Below are positions 6,209-6,589 of a stretch of 6,589 bases of DNA, in pieces; the stretch's first letter is position 1, and every line of letters starts with the position of its first letter. The position numbers and the translations under genes are program-made. Location of the stretch: the NCBI GenBank assembly GCA_019239815.1, contig JAFAZL010000378.1, positions 1 through 6,589 on the forward strand, written 5' to 3'. The notes under the pieces were generated by a model, which was given only the letters and a program-made list of their open reading frames with translations, did not search any database and was not told where the DNA came from. The stretch comes from Acidobacteriota bacterium (GTDB lineage Bacteria; Acidobacteriota; Terriglobia; Acidoferrales; UBA7541).

Positions 6209-6589
6209 AAAGCGACTCGCTCAAAAAGCCGACTGTCCTGATCTTCAAAGAAACGCTCCTCCCGCTTTCTGAGACGTTCATTTCCGCCCAGACGAATTCC
6301 CTGACAGGCTTCGCGCCCCGTTTCGTGGGGCTTGGCCGTGTATCGCCTTCTCTGCCGTTGCCGGCAGATTCAATTTTGCTAACGAATTCCGTTTCTCGAA
6401 TCGCTGACTTTCGGCAGAAGCTGTATCGGCGCACCGGCGTTGCGCCGGTATTTCATCGGCGCGCAGGTGACGTCGGCGCGCAGCTCATTCACGCACATTT
6501 CGCAAGCGGGGGACGATCCGCATTGCCGTTGGCAAGACATCTGAGAATTCCGTTTATCGTGACGTTGCACGGGTCCGATGTGACGGTCA
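6205..6589 (+). CDS. GT4-family glycosyltransferase, N-terminal part, paralogue of the preceding gene; 3' end outside window
   Basis: The open frame from GTG 6205 runs to the window edge (128 complete codons, no stop). Translation gives VLIFKETLLPLSETFI (11-26), a KLYRRTGVAPVFHRR stretch, LIHAHFA (94-100) and VTLHGSDV (119-126), all features of the acceptor-binding half of WcaL/AmsK-like GT4 enzymes. At the motifs checked it aligns with the preceding gene at a constant offset of seven residues (VLIF 11 vs 4, TFI 24 vs 17, HAHFA 96 vs 89, HG 122 vs RG 115), so the two are paralogues. Unlike its neighbour it keeps canonical SETFI and HGSDV. The donor-binding half lies beyond the window, so activity cannot be judged. 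GTG 6205 forms a GTGA overlap with the upstream stop. The first eight to ten residues are polar and basic and precede the first strand. Confidence 0.88.
   Translation, partial: MKSDSLKKPTVLIFKETLLPLSETFISAQTNSLTGFAPRFVGLGRVSPSLPLPADSILLTNSVSRIADFRQKLYRRTGVAPVFHRRAGDVGAQLIHAHFASGGRSALPLARHLRIPFIVTLHGSDVTV

Noticed and set aside
6433..6449. Perfect 7-bp inverted repeat ACCGGCG-TTG-CGCCGGT
   Set aside because: It lies inside the third GT4 gene where the encoded TGVAP is conserved with its paralogue, has no T run after it, and is probably a by-product of GC-rich codons rather than a terminator.
6456..6483. Two copies of TCGGCGCGCAG spaced 17 bp apart
   Set aside because: Only two short GC-rich copies, in different reading frames within a coding region; most likely coincidence.

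Overview
The window is a single-strand stretch of a capsule/exopolysaccharide biosynthesis and export locus. Six genes, all on the + strand, are packed almost without gaps, and the first and last run off the window edges. The DNA is moderately GC-rich (judged by eye, not counted). The proteins look like those of a Gram-negative didermal bacterium because the locus encodes both an inner-membrane co-polymerase/tyrosine kinase and an outer-membrane-type export protein. The overall style of the kinase and its neighbours resembles loci of Acidobacteriota (Terriglobia). That taxonomic guess rests on general familiarity and was not confirmed by any search.

Layout: (1) 2-700, 3' part of a WecG/TagA/CpsF-type (GT26) glycosyltransferase. 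(2) 761-3064, a complete Wzz-GNVR-BY-kinase fusion with a six-tyrosine tail. (3) 3057-3950, a Wza/GumB-like polysaccharide export protein with a signal peptide, whose start lies inside the end of the kinase gene. (4) 3972-5051, a GT4 glycosyltransferase. (5) 5048-6208, a second GT4 enzyme of the WcaL/AmsK-like type. (6) 6205-6589, the 5' part of a third GT4 enzyme that is a paralogue of gene 5. No RNA gene, mobile element, CRISPR array or convincing terminator was seen. The only non-coding stretches are 60 bp (701-760) and 21 bp (3951-3971).

How the genes fit together (inference from family knowledge): the GT26 and GT4 enzymes would add sugars to an undecaprenyl-diphosphate-linked repeat unit in the cytoplasm. 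The Wzc-like kinase would control chain length and coordinate export by cycles of autophosphorylation on its tyrosine tail. The Wza-like protein would provide the periplasmic/outer-membrane exit. A priming transferase, flippase (Wzx), polymerase (Wzy) and tyrosine phosphatase (Wzb) would be expected nearby but are not in this window.

The region is a fairly ordinary polysaccharide locus and I do not see an undescribed system in it. The points most worth a second look are: the tandem GT4 paralogues, in which one copy has lost the HGxD acceptor-side motif; GTG as the preferred start for all five visible genes; the embedding of the export-gene ribosome site in the tyrosine-tail codons; and an A8 run right after the start of the first GT4 gene, which has no clear Shine-Dalgarno.
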